Part shown: positions 17,168 through 25,870 of the stretch, one piece after another
Position numbering within the stretch: the first letter of the stretch is position 1
Layout: every line of letters starts with the position of its first letter
Assembly (NCBI RefSeq): GCF_003590835.1
Contig: NZ_QYUQ01000002.1
Location: forward strand, 310,001 to 374,000
DNA length: 64,000 nucleotides
Origin: Noviherbaspirillum sedimenti
GTDB taxonomy: Bacteria > Pseudomonadota > Gammaproteobacteria > Burkholderiales > Burkholderiaceae_D
Direction: 5' to 3'
Program-made: the position numbers and the translations under genes
The notes under the pieces: generated by a model
What the model saw: the letters and a program-made list of their open reading frames with translations, nothing else
Databases searched by the model: none
What the model was told of the DNA's origin: nothing

Positions 17168-18580
17168 TCACCTTTTTCGGCGCCGCACTAACATCGCGAA
17201 CAAACCGATGAGCATAACGACGCCGACGGCGATGCCCACGCGCGCAAGCAGCAGCAAATGCGAGGGCGCACCGCCGCCGCGCAGGTTTTTGACCTGTTCT
17301 GCACTGACTTGCGCTTTCGGGTTGCCATAACGCTGTGTGAGATACGAAGCCAGCGTGGCAATCTGCTGGTCCGACAGCGTGTTTTTAAAGCCGGGCATCA
17401 GGATTTCTGTGCTGGCGCCATGCCGCTGTATGCCCTCGAGCATGACCATCACCAGGTTGTTGCTGTTGCTCCTGCCCAGCGCCGTGTTGTGGAACAGCGG
17501 CGGCAGGCCGCCGTCGAAACTTCCCTGGCCGCGGGCCTGGTGGCAGGTGGCGCAGTGCGCGTCGTAGAGCTGCGCTCCGGTCAACCGGTTCGGATCTTTC
17601 GGCCAGGCCGTGCCGCGGATGCTGTTCAGGTCATCGGCCGCCGCGCCCCAGGCATGGGCCGGGCGGGTATCGCCAGGGTCGCGCAGCGCCGGCACGCCCT
17701 TCAGATACACGGCCATGGCGCGCAAATCCTCCAGCGTCAAATGCTGCAGGCTGTGATCGATCGCTTCGGCCATCGGGCCGGATGCCTGGCCCTTGCCGGC
17801 GATGCGGCCGAGGCGCATGTAGTCCATCAATTCCTGCTCGCTCCAGCCGCCGATGCCGCTGTTGACGTCCGCGGTGATGTTGGGCGCGTGCCAAGGACCG
17901 ATATCGCCGCCGCCGAGCTCGCGCGACAGGTCTTCGGCCATGAACATGTTGCGCGGCGTGTGGCAGGTGCCGCAATGCGCCAGCCCGCGCGCAAGATAGG
18001 CGCCGCGGTTCCATTCCTCGCTCTTGCCCGGATCGGCGAGGAAGGGTTTGCTGTCGAGGAACAACAGGTTCCACATCGCCATCGATTGCCGGATATTGAA
18101 AGGGAAGGGCAGTTCGGTTTTGCGGGCCGGGGCTGCATCGACCGGCGTCACGCCCTGCATGAAGTAGGCATACAGCGCCTGCGCGTCTTCGTCGGTGACG
18201 ATCGCATAGGCCGTGTAGGGCATCGCCGGATAGAAATGGCGGCCGTCCGGCCCTATGCCCTTGCGCACGGCGTTGGTGAATTGTTCCAGCGTATAGTTGC
18301 CGATGCCATGGGTTTTCGACGGCGTGATATTGGTCGAGATGATGTCGCCGATCGGCGTCGGCAATGGCAGGCCGCCGGCCATGGGTTTGCCGCCCGGTAC
18401 AGTGTGGCAGGCCACGCAATCGCCGGCGCGGGCCAGGTATTCGCCGCGCTTGATCAGCCCGGCATCGGCGTTTTCCATCGCGGTGGCGGCGCTGGCATCG
18501 GGCGCGGCGAGTGTTGCGAGCACGGCGAGCGCCGGCAGCAGCGCGCCGGCCAGGAGGCGCAGGCAGGTCAGCGTTTTCAA
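17168..18580 (-). CDS. Membrane-bound triheme cytochrome c subunit of a flavocytochrome dehydrogenase
   Basis: A 470-residue periplasmic protein with a signal peptide ending APDASA, three CxxCH heme sites (CVACH 55-59, CGTCH 203-207, CATCH 343-347) and one C-terminal anchor helix followed by RRRKR. The layout equals the cytochrome subunit of gluconate, sorbitol and alcohol dehydrogenases, which passes electrons from the FAD subunit to ubiquinone. The start is TTG 18580, five bases after AGGAGG and overlapping the stop codon of the FAD-subunit gene, so translation is coupled. It is the last gene of the porin/dehydrogenase operon. Confidence 0.92.
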   Translation of the reverse strand: MKTLTCLRLLAGALLPALAVLATLAAPDASAATAMENADAGLIKRGEYLARAGDCVACHTVPGGKPMAGGLPLPTPIGDIISTNITPSKTHGIGNYTLEQFTNAVRKGIGPDGRHFYPAMPYTAYAIVTDEDAQALYAYFMQGVTPVDAAPARKTELPFPFNIRQSMAMWNLLFLDSKPFLADPGKSEEWNRGAYLARGLAHCGTCHTPRNMFMAEDLSRELGGGDIGPWHAPNITADVNSGIGGWSEQELMDYMRLGRIAGKGQASGPMAEAIDHSLQHLTLEDLRAMAVYLKGVPALRDPGDTRPAHAWGAAADDLNSIRGTAWPKDPNRLTGAQLYDAHCATCHQARGQGSFDGGLPPLFHNTALGRSNSNNLVMVMLEGIQRHGASTEILMPGFKNTLSDQQIATLASYLTQRYGNPKAQVSAEQVKNLRGGGAPSHLLLLARVGIAVGVVMLIGLFAMLVRRRKR

Positions 18581-20187
18581 GTGGACCTCCTGGCTTGCTG
18601 CGCAAGGATGTGATCGGCCGTGCGCAGCGCCAGCGCCAGGCCGTTTTCGGTCGAATTGCAGGTGCTGGAGGTGGGCATCACGCCGGTGCTGGCAAAAAAC
18701 AGGTTGTCGTGGTCGTGGGCGCGCCCCCATTTGTCGCATGCTGAAGTTTTCGGGTCGTTGCCCATGCTGAGCGTGCCGCAGATATGCTGATTGTTGGCGA
18801 AATCGCCTTCCTTGCTGTAGCGCAGGTTGGTGCCGCCCATGAGCTCGGCAATGCGCGCGAAATCCTGCTTTGAACGTTCATGCCCCTTGCGCGTGTAGTC
18901 GTCGATGGAATAGTGAGCGCGCGGTTTGGGGATGCCCATCGCATCTTTTTCCGCGCCGAGCATGATGCGACGTTCCGGGTCCGGCAGGACTTCGAGCACA
19001 TTCTTGACGCTGAGCTCGCGCGCGGCGCTGTGGCGCAGCCGTTTTTCCAGCTCGACGCCATAGACGCCCTGGCTGATCAGCGACCGGGTGGCGCCATCGA
19101 CCCGGGAAATGTTGGTGAAGTCGAGGCGATAGGGCGAATGCTCGGAGCGGAAGGCGCCATCGCGCATGACATTGATCGAACTGGGGCTTTGCGGCCCGCG
19201 TCCAAGCCAGAGGTCTTCGTCGGCATCGAAGCTCAGCGAGGTGCTGGGATGGTCCATCAGGTTGCGGCCGACCATGTCGGAACTGTTGGCCAGGCCCTTG
19301 GGAAACTTGTCGCTGGCCGACAGCAGCAAAAGCCGCGGGCTTTCGATGCCGTTGGCGGCAACGATGAAGTTTTTTCCGGTGACGCGGTGGGACTTCTTGT
19401 CGGGGTCGAAGTACAGCGCAGCCGTAATCCGGCCCTGCGCATCGTGCTCCAGCTTGTAGACGTTGGCATTTGGCAGCAGCCTGGCGCCGGCCGCTTCGGC
19501 GGCGTCGGCCGACAGGCCGCCATGGTATTGCGCATCGATCGGGCAGATCGGCTGGCAACTGTTGTTGCCGCAGCAGGGCGGCCGGCCATCGTAAGTGCGG
19601 CTGTTGCGCGCGGTGGTATTGCCCACCACTTCGTAGACCGGCGCCAGCCGCTCGCGCAGGCGGCGCATCGCATACGGTTCGGCCACCGGTTCCATCGGAA
19701 ACGGCTTGCTGCGCGGCGAGCCGGTATTGTCGGCGCCCGATACTCCCATGAGCTCTTCGGCTTCCTGGTAGAAGGGTTCGAGTTCTTCGTAGGTGAGCGG
19801 CCAGTCGACGCCGACGCCGTACAGGCTCTTGATCTTGAAATCATTCGGCACGTTGCGCCAGGCGTGCGCCGCCCAGTGCCAGGAAGTGCCGCCGACCTGG
19901 CGGATGTACTCGGCCAGATAGGGATAGGGGCCGGCCTGTTCCAGGTAACCGTTATCGGCCGGCAGGTAGATCGGGTGCGGCGCCCACGGCACGGATGGAT
20001 AGGGCGACATCCAGTCGCTGCGGCGCGGAGAGTTGCGGAAGCGCGCGACCAGTTCGTCGCGTGTCACGCGTGGCCCGGCTTCCAGGATGATGACCGAGGC
20101 GCCCGCCAGCGCCAGCTTGCGCGCGGCGAGCGAGCCGATGATGCCGGAGCCGATGACGATGAAATCGGCGGTTAGCTGGTCTGCCAT
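18577..20187 (-). CDS. GMC-family FAD dehydrogenase large subunit (gluconate/sorbitol/fructose dehydrogenase type)
   Basis: A 536-residue flavoprotein. The FAD-binding GSGIIGSLAARK is near residues 14-25, the ADP-ribose acidic strand is VIILEAGP, and GMC segments include GGTSWHWAAHAWR and NGIESPRLLLL. The C-terminal substrate-site motif is QHICGTLSMG, with the Asn of STCNSTENG completing the His/Asn pair. CCGNNSCQPIC (Cys205, 206, 211, 215) matches the Cys spacing that binds a 3Fe-4S cluster in fructose-dehydrogenase-like enzymes. There is no signal peptide. In this family the FAD subunit is exported together with the Tat-bearing small subunit, whose gene lies just upstream. The sugar or polyol substrate is not determined. 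Confidence 0.92.
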   Translation of the reverse strand: MADQLTADFIVIGSGIIGSLAARKLALAGASVIILEAGPRVTRDELVARFRNSPRRSDWMSPYPSVPWAPHPIYLPADNGYLEQAGPYPYLAEYIRQVGGTSWHWAAHAWRNVPNDFKIKSLYGVGVDWPLTYEELEPFYQEAEELMGVSGADNTGSPRSKPFPMEPVAEPYAMRRLRERLAPVYEVVGNTTARNSRTYDGRPPCCGNNSCQPICPIDAQYHGGLSADAAEAAGARLLPNANVYKLEHDAQGRITAALYFDPDKKSHRVTGKNFIVAANGIESPRLLLLSASDKFPKGLANSSDMVGRNLMDHPSTSLSFDADEDLWLGRGPQSPSSINVMRDGAFRSEHSPYRLDFTNISRVDGATRSLISQGVYGVELEKRLRHSAARELSVKNVLEVLPDPERRIMLGAEKDAMGIPKPRAHYSIDDYTRKGHERSKQDFARIAELMGGTNLRYSKEGDFANNQHICGTLSMGNDPKTSACDKWGRAHDHDNLFFASTGVMPTSSTCNSTENGLALALRTADHILAQQARRST

Positions 20188-20197
20188 GCTGTGCTCC

Positions 20198-20713
20198 TCA
20201 ACCTGGTTTTTTTGTCCAGCTGCCATACACGCCATAGCAGTAGGTGGGCGGTTTCAGGATATCCCCGACGACCTGCGCGTTGAGCGCATTCTCGAACGCC
20301 AGCACGCGCGCCTTCTCGCCGCTGCCGACAATGCCCAGGTACCAGGCGGTGACGATCTTGCGCGGCAGCGGCGCCAGCGGCGACTTTTCATCGTCCAGTA
20401 CCTGCTGCAGTTGCAGCGGATCGATCTTGCGCTCGTTGATCAGTGCTAATAACGAGCGTGTCGACGCCGGAAAAGCGGCGTCGTCGGCGGTGAGGGCGTC
20501 GTACAGGCGCTTTGCCTGCTCAGCATCAAGCGACTGGCGACCGGCGAGGATGGCGGAGACCGCCAGGAATGCGCCGCGGTCGGCATCGACTACCGGCTGC
20601 GCCAGAGCCCAGGGAATCAGAGAGGCGGTATAGGCGCTCAACAATCCCGCCAGCAATACCCGGCGCGTCGGATCGGCGGGGGAGAGTCCTGTATCGTCGC
20701 GTTGCATGCTCAA
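20198..20713 (-). CDS. Gluconate 2-dehydrogenase subunit 3-like small subunit with Tat signal
   Basis: About 171 residues from TTG 20713; ATG 20707 gives 169. The twin-arginine signal TRRVLLAGLLSAYTASLIPWALA is in the first 40 residues. The mature part (FLAVSAILAGRQSLDAEQAKRLYDAL; VTAWYLGIVG; CYGVYGSWTKKPG) matches the small gamma subunit of membrane-bound gluconate/sorbitol dehydrogenases. It should carry the folded FAD subunit through the Tat pathway. GGGAG lies six bases before the TTG, which favours the longer form. The FAD-subunit gene follows after 10 nt. Confidence 0.85.
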   Translation of the reverse strand: MSMQRDDTGLSPADPTRRVLLAGLLSAYTASLIPWALAQPVVDADRGAFLAVSAILAGRQSLDAEQAKRLYDALTADDAAFPASTRSLLALINERKIDPLQLQQVLDDEKSPLAPLPRKIVTAWYLGIVGSGEKARVLAFENALNAQVVGDILKPPTYCYGVYGSWTKKPG

Positions 20714-20723
20714 GTTCAGCTCC

Positions 20724-21893
20724 CTAAAAATTGTGGCGCAGGCCCATCATCAAGACTGTCTGGCTGCGGCCGGAAGACGGCGTGCCGTTTTGCGAATCGC
20801 CGACCACTGCCACGGCATTGACGGGATTGCCGCTTCCCGCCTTGGCCAGGGTCTGACCATCGGCCCGCTGGTAAGCTTCCAGCAGGTAAAAGGCAGTGCG
20901 CTTGGAAAACGAATATGTTTGTTCCAATGAGAGTTGATGGTATTTCGCCGGATCGGAGATGCCGTTGGCGGCCCGTTCGCGCGTGTGGCTGTAGCCGGCG
21001 CTGACAAACCAGGGCGCAGAAAGCTGGTAGCTTGCGATTACCCCTGCGGTATTGAAGGTCGCCTTGTCCGTGAACAGGGAGCCGCCGCCTGGCCGATAGG
21101 CGACATTGGTCGCATTCGCGCCGAGCATCAGTTTGCCGATCGAATAGCGGGCCGCCGCGCCCAGATAGCGGATGGAATCGGCAGAAACATAACCGTTGTT
21201 GATCGCTGACATGCCGAAGGTGGCCGAGGCGGTCGGATCCCAGACGCCGGGAGCATTGCCGTTTTTGAGCTGCAAGTAGCCCAGCGCGAAATTCCAGTCG
21301 CGATAGTCGTATTTGAAGGCCGCGCTCACCGAGCTGCCACTGGCGTTGCTGCCGGGTTGTTCGCCAAAACCAGCCAGTACGCTGACCTGGGCGCCCGACC
21401 ATAGCGGTGACGCATAGCTGATGGAATTGCTGATGCGGATCAGGGTGTCGAGTCCGTCGATGTCGCCCGGATGGGCGCCGGTGGCCCCGGTGAGAATGGA
21501 GGTGGGGCCGAGCGGGCCGACAAACAGGTAATACGGCGAATATTGGCGGCCGACGTTCAGCGTGCCATAGTGTTTATTGGTCAGTCCTAGGGTCGTCTGA
21601 CGACTGAAAATGCCGGTGGAATTGAATTCGACCGCATCGAATCCGCTTTCCAGCACGAAGATTGCCTGTGTGTCGCTTCCCAGGTCTTCGCTGCCCTTCA
21701 AGCCGAACTTGCTGGCGGCAAGATTCCCGCTGCGCAATTTCGTTTTTGAAGAGCCATTTTGATTGCTGACATACATCAGGGCCACATCGACGGTGCCGTA
21801 GAGCGTCACATTGGTTTGCGCCCCGGCATCGGCACAGATACCGGCAGCTATTGCTATCGTCCCCGCAAGCAATACATGACTTTTGAGCGTCAT
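20724..21893 (-). CDS. Gram-negative general porin (Burkholderia Omp38/OmpC type)
   Basis: A 389-residue outer-membrane porin. The signal peptide ends DAGAQ, followed by the hallmark first strand TNVTLYGTVDVALMYV. Loop motifs include SKFGLKGSEDLGSDTQAIFVLESGF, and the protein ends in the outer-membrane C-terminal aromatic signature LMMGLRHNF. A 16-strand trimeric barrel is expected. It is the first gene of the operon and stops 10 nt before the Tat-bearing dehydrogenase subunit, which suggests it admits that enzyme's substrate to the periplasm. Spacing to the upstream reductase is 61 nt. Confidence 0.93.
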   Translation of the reverse strand: MTLKSHVLLAGTIAIAAGICADAGAQTNVTLYGTVDVALMYVSNQNGSSKTKLRSGNLAASKFGLKGSEDLGSDTQAIFVLESGFDAVEFNSTGIFSRQTTLGLTNKHYGTLNVGRQYSPYYLFVGPLGPTSILTGATGAHPGDIDGLDTLIRISNSISYASPLWSGAQVSVLAGFGEQPGSNASGSSVSAAFKYDYRDWNFALGYLQLKNGNAPGVWDPTASATFGMSAINNGYVSADSIRYLGAAARYSIGKLMLGANATNVAYRPGGGSLFTDKATFNTAGVIASYQLSAPWFVSAGYSHTRERAANGISDPAKYHQLSLEQTYSFSKRTAFYLLEAYQRADGQTLAKAGSGNPVNAVAVVGDSQNGTPSSGRSQTVLMMGLRHNF

Positions 21894-21954
21894 CGCTGCC
21901 TCCGTTCAGATCGGCACTATTCAAACAAGGGGTACAGGCTTGGTACAGGCTTCG

Positions 21955-22506
21955 CTACGATCTCACCGATTCCACAAAACCAGACAGGAACTGCTGCAGT
22001 TGCGCCTTGATTTTTTCGTCGGCCATTTCGCCGCTCTCGTTGAACACGTTGCCGGCACGTGACACCATCAGTCGCCCGCCGAACCAGGGCTGCATGCCGA
22101 GGGTGCGCAGCACCGGCAGCCAGGCATTTTGTGCCAGGATGGTGCCGAAGCCTCCGGGCGAGGCGCCGATGACGGCCACCGGGCGCTGGCGGAATATGCG
22201 TGCAATGTCGGCCGGTGGTCGCGTCAGCCAGTCGATTGCGTTTTTCAATACGCCAGGTATCGAATTGTTGTACTCGGGCGTTATCAGCAGCAAGCCGTCG
22301 GCAGCGGCAATCTGGTTTTTCAATTGCTCGACCAGCGGCGGAATGCCGTCTTTCTCTTCGATATCACCATCGTATAGCGGAATGCCGCGAATGGACGCAA
22401 TCTCCAGCGTGGAGCCGGGTGGCATCAGCGTAGCGGCAGTACGCAACAGGGCCGCGTTATACGAGCCGACGCGCAGGCTGCCGGCTATACCGATTATTCT
22501 TGTCAT
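21955..22506 (-). CDS. NAD(P)H-dependent FMN reductase
   Basis: A 183-residue flavodoxin-fold reductase. The FMN-phosphate loop is GSLRVGSYNAALLRTA (residues 9-24), with LLITPEYNNSIPGVLKNAIDWL and the dinucleotide segment IGASPGGFGTILAQ. The family reduces FMN, quinones, chromate or azo compounds with NAD(P)H. It lies on the same strand between pirin/OsmC and the porin operon. The 85-nt gap upstream may hold its own promoter. It probably has a role in quinone or electrophile detoxification. Confidence 0.9.
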   Translation of the reverse strand: MTRIIGIAGSLRVGSYNAALLRTAATLMPPGSTLEIASIRGIPLYDGDIEEKDGIPPLVEQLKNQIAAADGLLLITPEYNNSIPGVLKNAIDWLTRPPADIARIFRQRPVAVIGASPGGFGTILAQNAWLPVLRTLGMQPWFGGRLMVSRAGNVFNESGEMADEKIKAQLQQFLSGFVESVRS

Positions 22507-22591
22507 GAGGTTTCCCTGATTGATTGCGGGAATCTTCCTGTTGCCTCAAAGGTCTTGCGCTTGCTTCTCCTTTAGCGATGAAGCGCTATCG

Positions 22592-23524
22592 TCAAGGATA
22601 GCGCACCGGCTTGCCTGGCAGGTCGGGCAAGGGGATGAATTCGGTCTCGCCCGGTACTGCCGGAAAACGCTGCTCACGCCATTCCTGCTTGGCCTGTTCG
22701 ATGCGTTCTGCCGAACTGGAAACAAAATTCCAGGTTAGATAGCGCGGCCCATCCATTGGTTCACCGCCCAGCAGCATCACGCGGGCACCTGCATGGCCGG
22801 CAGCGGCGAGCACGACGCGCTTGCCTGGTTTGAATACCAGCAATTGACCGGCATCGAATACGCCATCACGGCCCAGATCGAGGCGGCCCGCCACCACGTA
22901 GGCCGCCTGTTCCGCATAATCGGCGGGAACCTCGATGCGGGCGCCGGGTTGCAATTGCAGGTCGACATAAAACAGGTCGGAAAGCGTCGGCACCGGCGAA
23001 CGCCGGCCGAAAAAGCTGCCGGCGATGATGCGCGCCGACACGCCTTCGGCTGCTTCCACCGGCAGCTCGGCGACGCCGGTGTGTTGAAAGTCGGGTGCGC
23101 ATTCTTCCTGCGCGCGCGGCAGCGCGACCCAGCACTGCAGGCCGGATAGCGACGATTCATGCTGCCGCACGGCGGGGGCGGTGCGTTCGGAATGAACGAT
23201 GCCGCTGCCGGCCGTCATCCAGTTGACGTCGCCGGGGCTGATTGCCTGCACGCTGCCCAGGCTGTCGCGGTGCAGGATTTCGCCGGAAAAAAGATACGTG
23301 ACGGTCGCCAGCCCGATGTGCGGGTGCGGACGCACATCCAGTCCGTGGCCCGGAGAGAAAATGTGCGGGCCCATCTGGTCGAGAAAGACGAAGGGGCCGA
23401 CCATGCGCTTCTGTCGCGATGGCAGTGCGCGCCGCACTTCGAAGTGGTCGCCCAGATCGTGGGTGCGCGGTACCACCACGACTTCCAGTGCACTGTCCGG
23501 CGGCAAATCAGACTCGACCGACAT
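22592..23524 (-). CDS. Pirin-family bicupin protein
   Basis: A 310-residue pirin. The N-terminal cupin contains the metal ligands of [22 protein letters not shown] and the later GSGIVHSE, and the C-terminal pirin domain spans about 190-295. Some pirins have quercetin 2,3-dioxygenase activity and others are redox-linked regulators; the sequence does not decide between these. The start codon lies 2 nt after the OsmC stop, so the two are cotranscribed. A second, shorter pirin is 1.5 kb away on the same strand. Confidence 0.9.
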   Translation of the reverse strand: MSVESDLPPDSALEVVVVPRTHDLGDHFEVRRALPSRQKRMVGPFVFLDQMGPHIFSPGHGLDVRPHPHIGLATVTYLFSGEILHRDSLGSVQAISPGDVNWMTAGSGIVHSERTAPAVRQHESSLSGLQCWVALPRAQEECAPDFQHTGVAELPVEAAEGVSARIIAGSFFGRRSPVPTLSDLFYVDLQLQPGARIEVPADYAEQAAYVVAGRLDLGRDGVFDAGQLLVFKPGKRVVLAAAGHAGARVMLLGGEPMDGPRYLTWNFVSSSAERIEQAKQEWREQRFPAVPGETEFIPLPDLPGKPVRYP

Positions 23525-23526
23525 GG

Positions 23527-23910
23527 TTATTCCTCTTGCGTGAAAATCCGGATTTCACCCGACAGCACTTTGTGGATCGGGCACTTGTTGGCGATTTCGG
23601 TCAGCCGTGCGCACTGTTCGGCATCGAGTGCGCCGACGTAGTGGATATGCCGCTTCAATACAAAGGCGTCGCCCTCGTGCGCATGTTCGACGCGCACCTG
23701 CACGTCTTCCAGCGGCCACGCCTTGCGGCGCGCATACAGGGTCAGTGTCAGCGCGGTGCAGGCGCCCAAGGATGCGGCGAGGAGCTCGTGCGGCGAGGGG
23801 CCGGTGTCTTCGCCGCCGACCTGCGGCGACTCATCGGTCAACAGCCGGTGCGGCCCGATGTCGATGAAGTGCTGCAGCTTGCCCTGGCCTTTGTGTACTT
23901 TTACGTCCAT
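23527..23910 (-). CDS. OsmC/Ohr-family peroxide-response protein
   Basis: 127 residues from ATG 23910, which has AGGGGGAA upstream. Family motifs are [21 protein letters not shown], with the first redox Cys near 51, and [12 protein letters not shown] with the second Cys near 110. These two cysteines reduce organic hydroperoxides in OsmC/Ohr proteins. It is the first gene of a probable osmC-pirin transcript. An oxidative-stress role fits the neighbouring FMN reductase and pirins. Confidence 0.9.
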   Translation of the reverse strand: MDVKVHKGQGKLQHFIDIGPHRLLTDESPQVGGEDTGPSPHELLAASLGACTALTLTLYARRKAWPLEDVQVRVEHAHEGDAFVLKRHIHYVGALDAEQCARLTEIANKCPIHKVLSGEIRIFTQEE

Positions 23911-24039
23911 CGTTCCCCCTGTCGGCTTTATATGCGGACGCTGGCAGCGGCACGCACGCTTCCTTTCAAGAATCCATTCTACGGCGACAAGTGTCAAATA
24001 CAAAGATCAAAATATTGAATGTTTCTGTCGATATATTTC

Positions 24040-24239
24040 ATGGATCTTCAGGGACGTTCGGCACGGATGCAAGCAATACTGGCGCAGCAGGACGGCCGCA
24101 TTCCCGGCGCCGTGACCGTGGCCGATCATGAAATCGAGACATTCGTGCGCGATGCGCCCGCCGAGGGGGAAGTGATTGTGCCCAGGCTGGCGGTATCGAG
24201 GCCTGGCGCGAGGCTGGCTATGCTATCGAAAAGGCTTAG
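24040..24239 (+). pseudogene. Rhodanese (sulfurtransferase) domain remnant with internal deletion
   Basis: The first reading phase from 24040 gives DLQGRSARMQAILAQQDGRI followed by PGAVTVADHEIETFVRDAPA and EGEVIV. This is the typical middle of a rhodanese domain up to the strand before the active site. The expected YCxCPNEASA loop with its catalytic Cys is missing. In a different phase the sequence resumes at [17 protein letters not shown] and stops at 24239, the usual end of such a domain. About 28-30 codons, including the active site, appear deleted near 24180-24195 with a frameshift, and the N-terminus is also lost. Its stop overlaps the end of convergent ribA. The family assignment is from recalled patterns. 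Confidence 0.65.
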
Positions 24240-24883
24240 CCGACGCTGTCCGCGGCCGCCAGCAGGTGGCCCAGTTTTTCGGCCTTGGTATCGAGGTAGC
24301 GGGTATTGAAGCGGTTGCGGTTGACGATCAGCGGTATGCGCGATTCGACTGGCACGCCATCCTTGCCCAGCGCTGCCACCTTGCGCGGATTGTTGGTCAT
24401 CAGGCGCAGGCTGGCAATGCCCATATGTTGCAGCATCGGCTTGCACAGGGTGTAGTCGCGCAGGTCGTCGCCAAAGCCCAGCTGATGGTTGGCCTCGACC
24501 GTGTCGGCACCCTGTTCCTGCAGCCGGTAGGCGCGGATTTTGTTGAGCAGGCCGATGCCGCGGCCTTCCTGGCGCAGATACAGCAGCACGCCGCGTCCTT
24601 CTTCGGCGATCTTTTGCAAGGCCGTTTCCAGCTGGGCGCCGCAATCGCAGCGCTGGCTGAACAGGGCGTCACCGGTCAGGCATTCGGAGTGCACGCGCGC
24701 CAGTACCGGCGCGCCGTCGTCAAAGGTGCCAAGGCTCAGCGCCAGATGCTCCTTGCCTGTGTCATGTTCGATGAAGCCATGCAGGGTAAACGTGGCCCAG
24801 GGGGTGGGCAGCTCGCAGGACGCCACAAACTCGATTCCGGCATCGATGGAAGCATCGGAGGGGGACTCTGGTTTTGATGACAT
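24236..24883 (-). CDS. ribA: GTP cyclohydrolase II
   Basis: A 215-residue stand-alone RibA. The zinc site [15 protein letters not shown] (Cys68, Cys79, Cys81), [28 protein letters not shown] and [14 protein letters not shown] are all present. It converts GTP to the diaminopyrimidinone phosphate that starts riboflavin synthesis. There is no RibB domain, so DHBP synthase must be encoded elsewhere. The start at 24883 is supported by AGGAA; an in-frame ATG at 24946 is less likely. No FMN riboswitch is visible in the 104 nt upstream. Its location among flavin-dependent redox genes may be meaningful. Confidence 0.95.
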   Translation of the reverse strand: MSSKPESPSDASIDAGIEFVASCELPTPWATFTLHGFIEHDTGKEHLALSLGTFDDGAPVLARVHSECLTGDALFSQRCDCGAQLETALQKIAEEGRGVLLYLRQEGRGIGLLNKIRAYRLQEQGADTVEANHQLGFGDDLRDYTLCKPMLQHMGIASLRLMTNNPRKVAALGKDGVPVESRIPLIVNRNRFNTRYLDTKAEKLGHLLAAADSVG

Positions 24884-24987
24884 GGCAAATTTCCTGCAAT
24901 CGGTTATAAAAATGAATAAGGCGCGCCCCTTGCGGGAACGCGCCATTTTATCGCTTTATCGCGAAACAGGTTCAGGCGGAGCGATGG

Positions 24988-25689
24988 TCAATTGGGCAAA
25001 TCAAACAGCAGGATTTCAGCATCTTCTGCCTGGGCAAGCGTGACCGTGCTTTCATCGCTCAGCTTCAGCGCATCACCCGTCGAAAGCGCTGTGCCGTTGA
25101 CAGTAACTTGTCCGCGCACGACATGGACATACGCGATGCGTCCTGCCGCCAGTGCATGGTTGAGCTGGTCGGCGCTGCGCATGATCGATGCATAGATCGA
25201 CGCATTCTGATGAATCAGCACCGAGCCGTCGCGGCCATCGGGCGAGGCGATCAGGCGCAGGCGGCCCTGCTTCGAAGCGGCATCAACGTGCTTTTCCTCA
25301 TGGCTGGGGGCAATGCCTGTGACATTCGGCTCGATCCAGATCTGCAGGAAATGCACCGGCTCGGTGCTTGAGTGGTTGTACTCGCTGTGCGCCACGCCGG
25401 TGCCGGCGCTCATGCGCTGCACGTCGCCATAGCGCAGCACCGAGCCATTGCCCATGCTGTCCTTGTGTTCCAGGGCGCCGTCGAGCACGTACGAAATGAT
25501 TTCCATGTCGCGGTGGCTATGGGTGCCAAAACCGCGCCCGGCATGCACCTGGTCTTCATTGATCACGCGTAGCGGACCAAAGCCCATATGCTCGAGATCG
25601 AAGTAGTCGGCGAAGGAAAATGAGTGTTGCGACCTGAGCCAGCCATGATCGGCCCTGCCGCGTGCGTTGCTCTTGCGAATCTGTAGCAT
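24988..25689 (-). CDS. yhaK: YhaK-like pirin-family protein
   Basis: A 233-residue short pirin. THSHRDMEIISYVLDGALEH provides the cupin metal ligands, MSAGTGVAHSEYNH the second motif, and VHFLQIWIEPN the conserved strand. It resembles E. coli YhaK, a redox-sensitive cytoplasmic pirin. The start at 25689 has GGAG seven bases upstream. The gene is divergent from a YhaJ-like LysR regulator across 181 nt with a strong LysR box, matching the yhaJ-yhaK pairing of enterobacteria, so it is probably the regulator's target. Confidence 0.88.
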   Translation of the reverse strand: MLQIRKSNARGRADHGWLRSQHSFSFADYFDLEHMGFGPLRVINEDQVHAGRGFGTHSHRDMEIISYVLDGALEHKDSMGNGSVLRYGDVQRMSAGTGVAHSEYNHSSTEPVHFLQIWIEPNVTGIAPSHEEKHVDAASKQGRLRLIASPDGRDGSVLIHQNASIYASIMRSADQLNHALAAGRIAYVHVVRGQVTVNGTALSTGDALKLSDESTVTLAQAEDAEILLFDLPN

Positions 25690-25728
25690 GGTGTGCTCCA
25701 TCGAAGGTGGTTGGTCGGGTTTATGTGC

Positions 25729-25752
25729 AATAATTTCGATTGATGAAATTAT
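25729..25752. promoter_or_regulatory. LysR-type regulator box (T-N11-A) between yhaK and its regulator
   Basis: A perfect inverted repeat ATAATTTC (25730-25737), spacer GATTGAT, GAAATTAT (25745-25752) contains a T-N11-A core (T25734 to A25746). It sits 40 nt before yhaK and about 120 nt before the regulator, the standard position for control of a divergent target. Confidence 0.7.
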
Positions 25753-25870
25753 CTTTTCTTCCTCTTTCCTGTACTTGAATTTCTGTGTAATCAAGCGATG
25801 TAAAGAGTATGCTCTGGCAAACTCAAAAAGAAAAACGGAAAATTTACCAATCTATCATCGAAAAAATCGA

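Noticed and set aside
18577..20187. Choline or alcohol dehydrogenase assignment for the GMC protein
   Set aside because: The adjacent Tat subunit, triheme cytochrome and Cys cluster fit the gluconate/sorbitol/fructose dehydrogenase complex and not the soluble or single-subunit enzymes.
24883..24987. FMN riboswitch upstream of ribA
   Set aside because: The 104-nt gap is too short and shows none of the conserved RFN-element helices.
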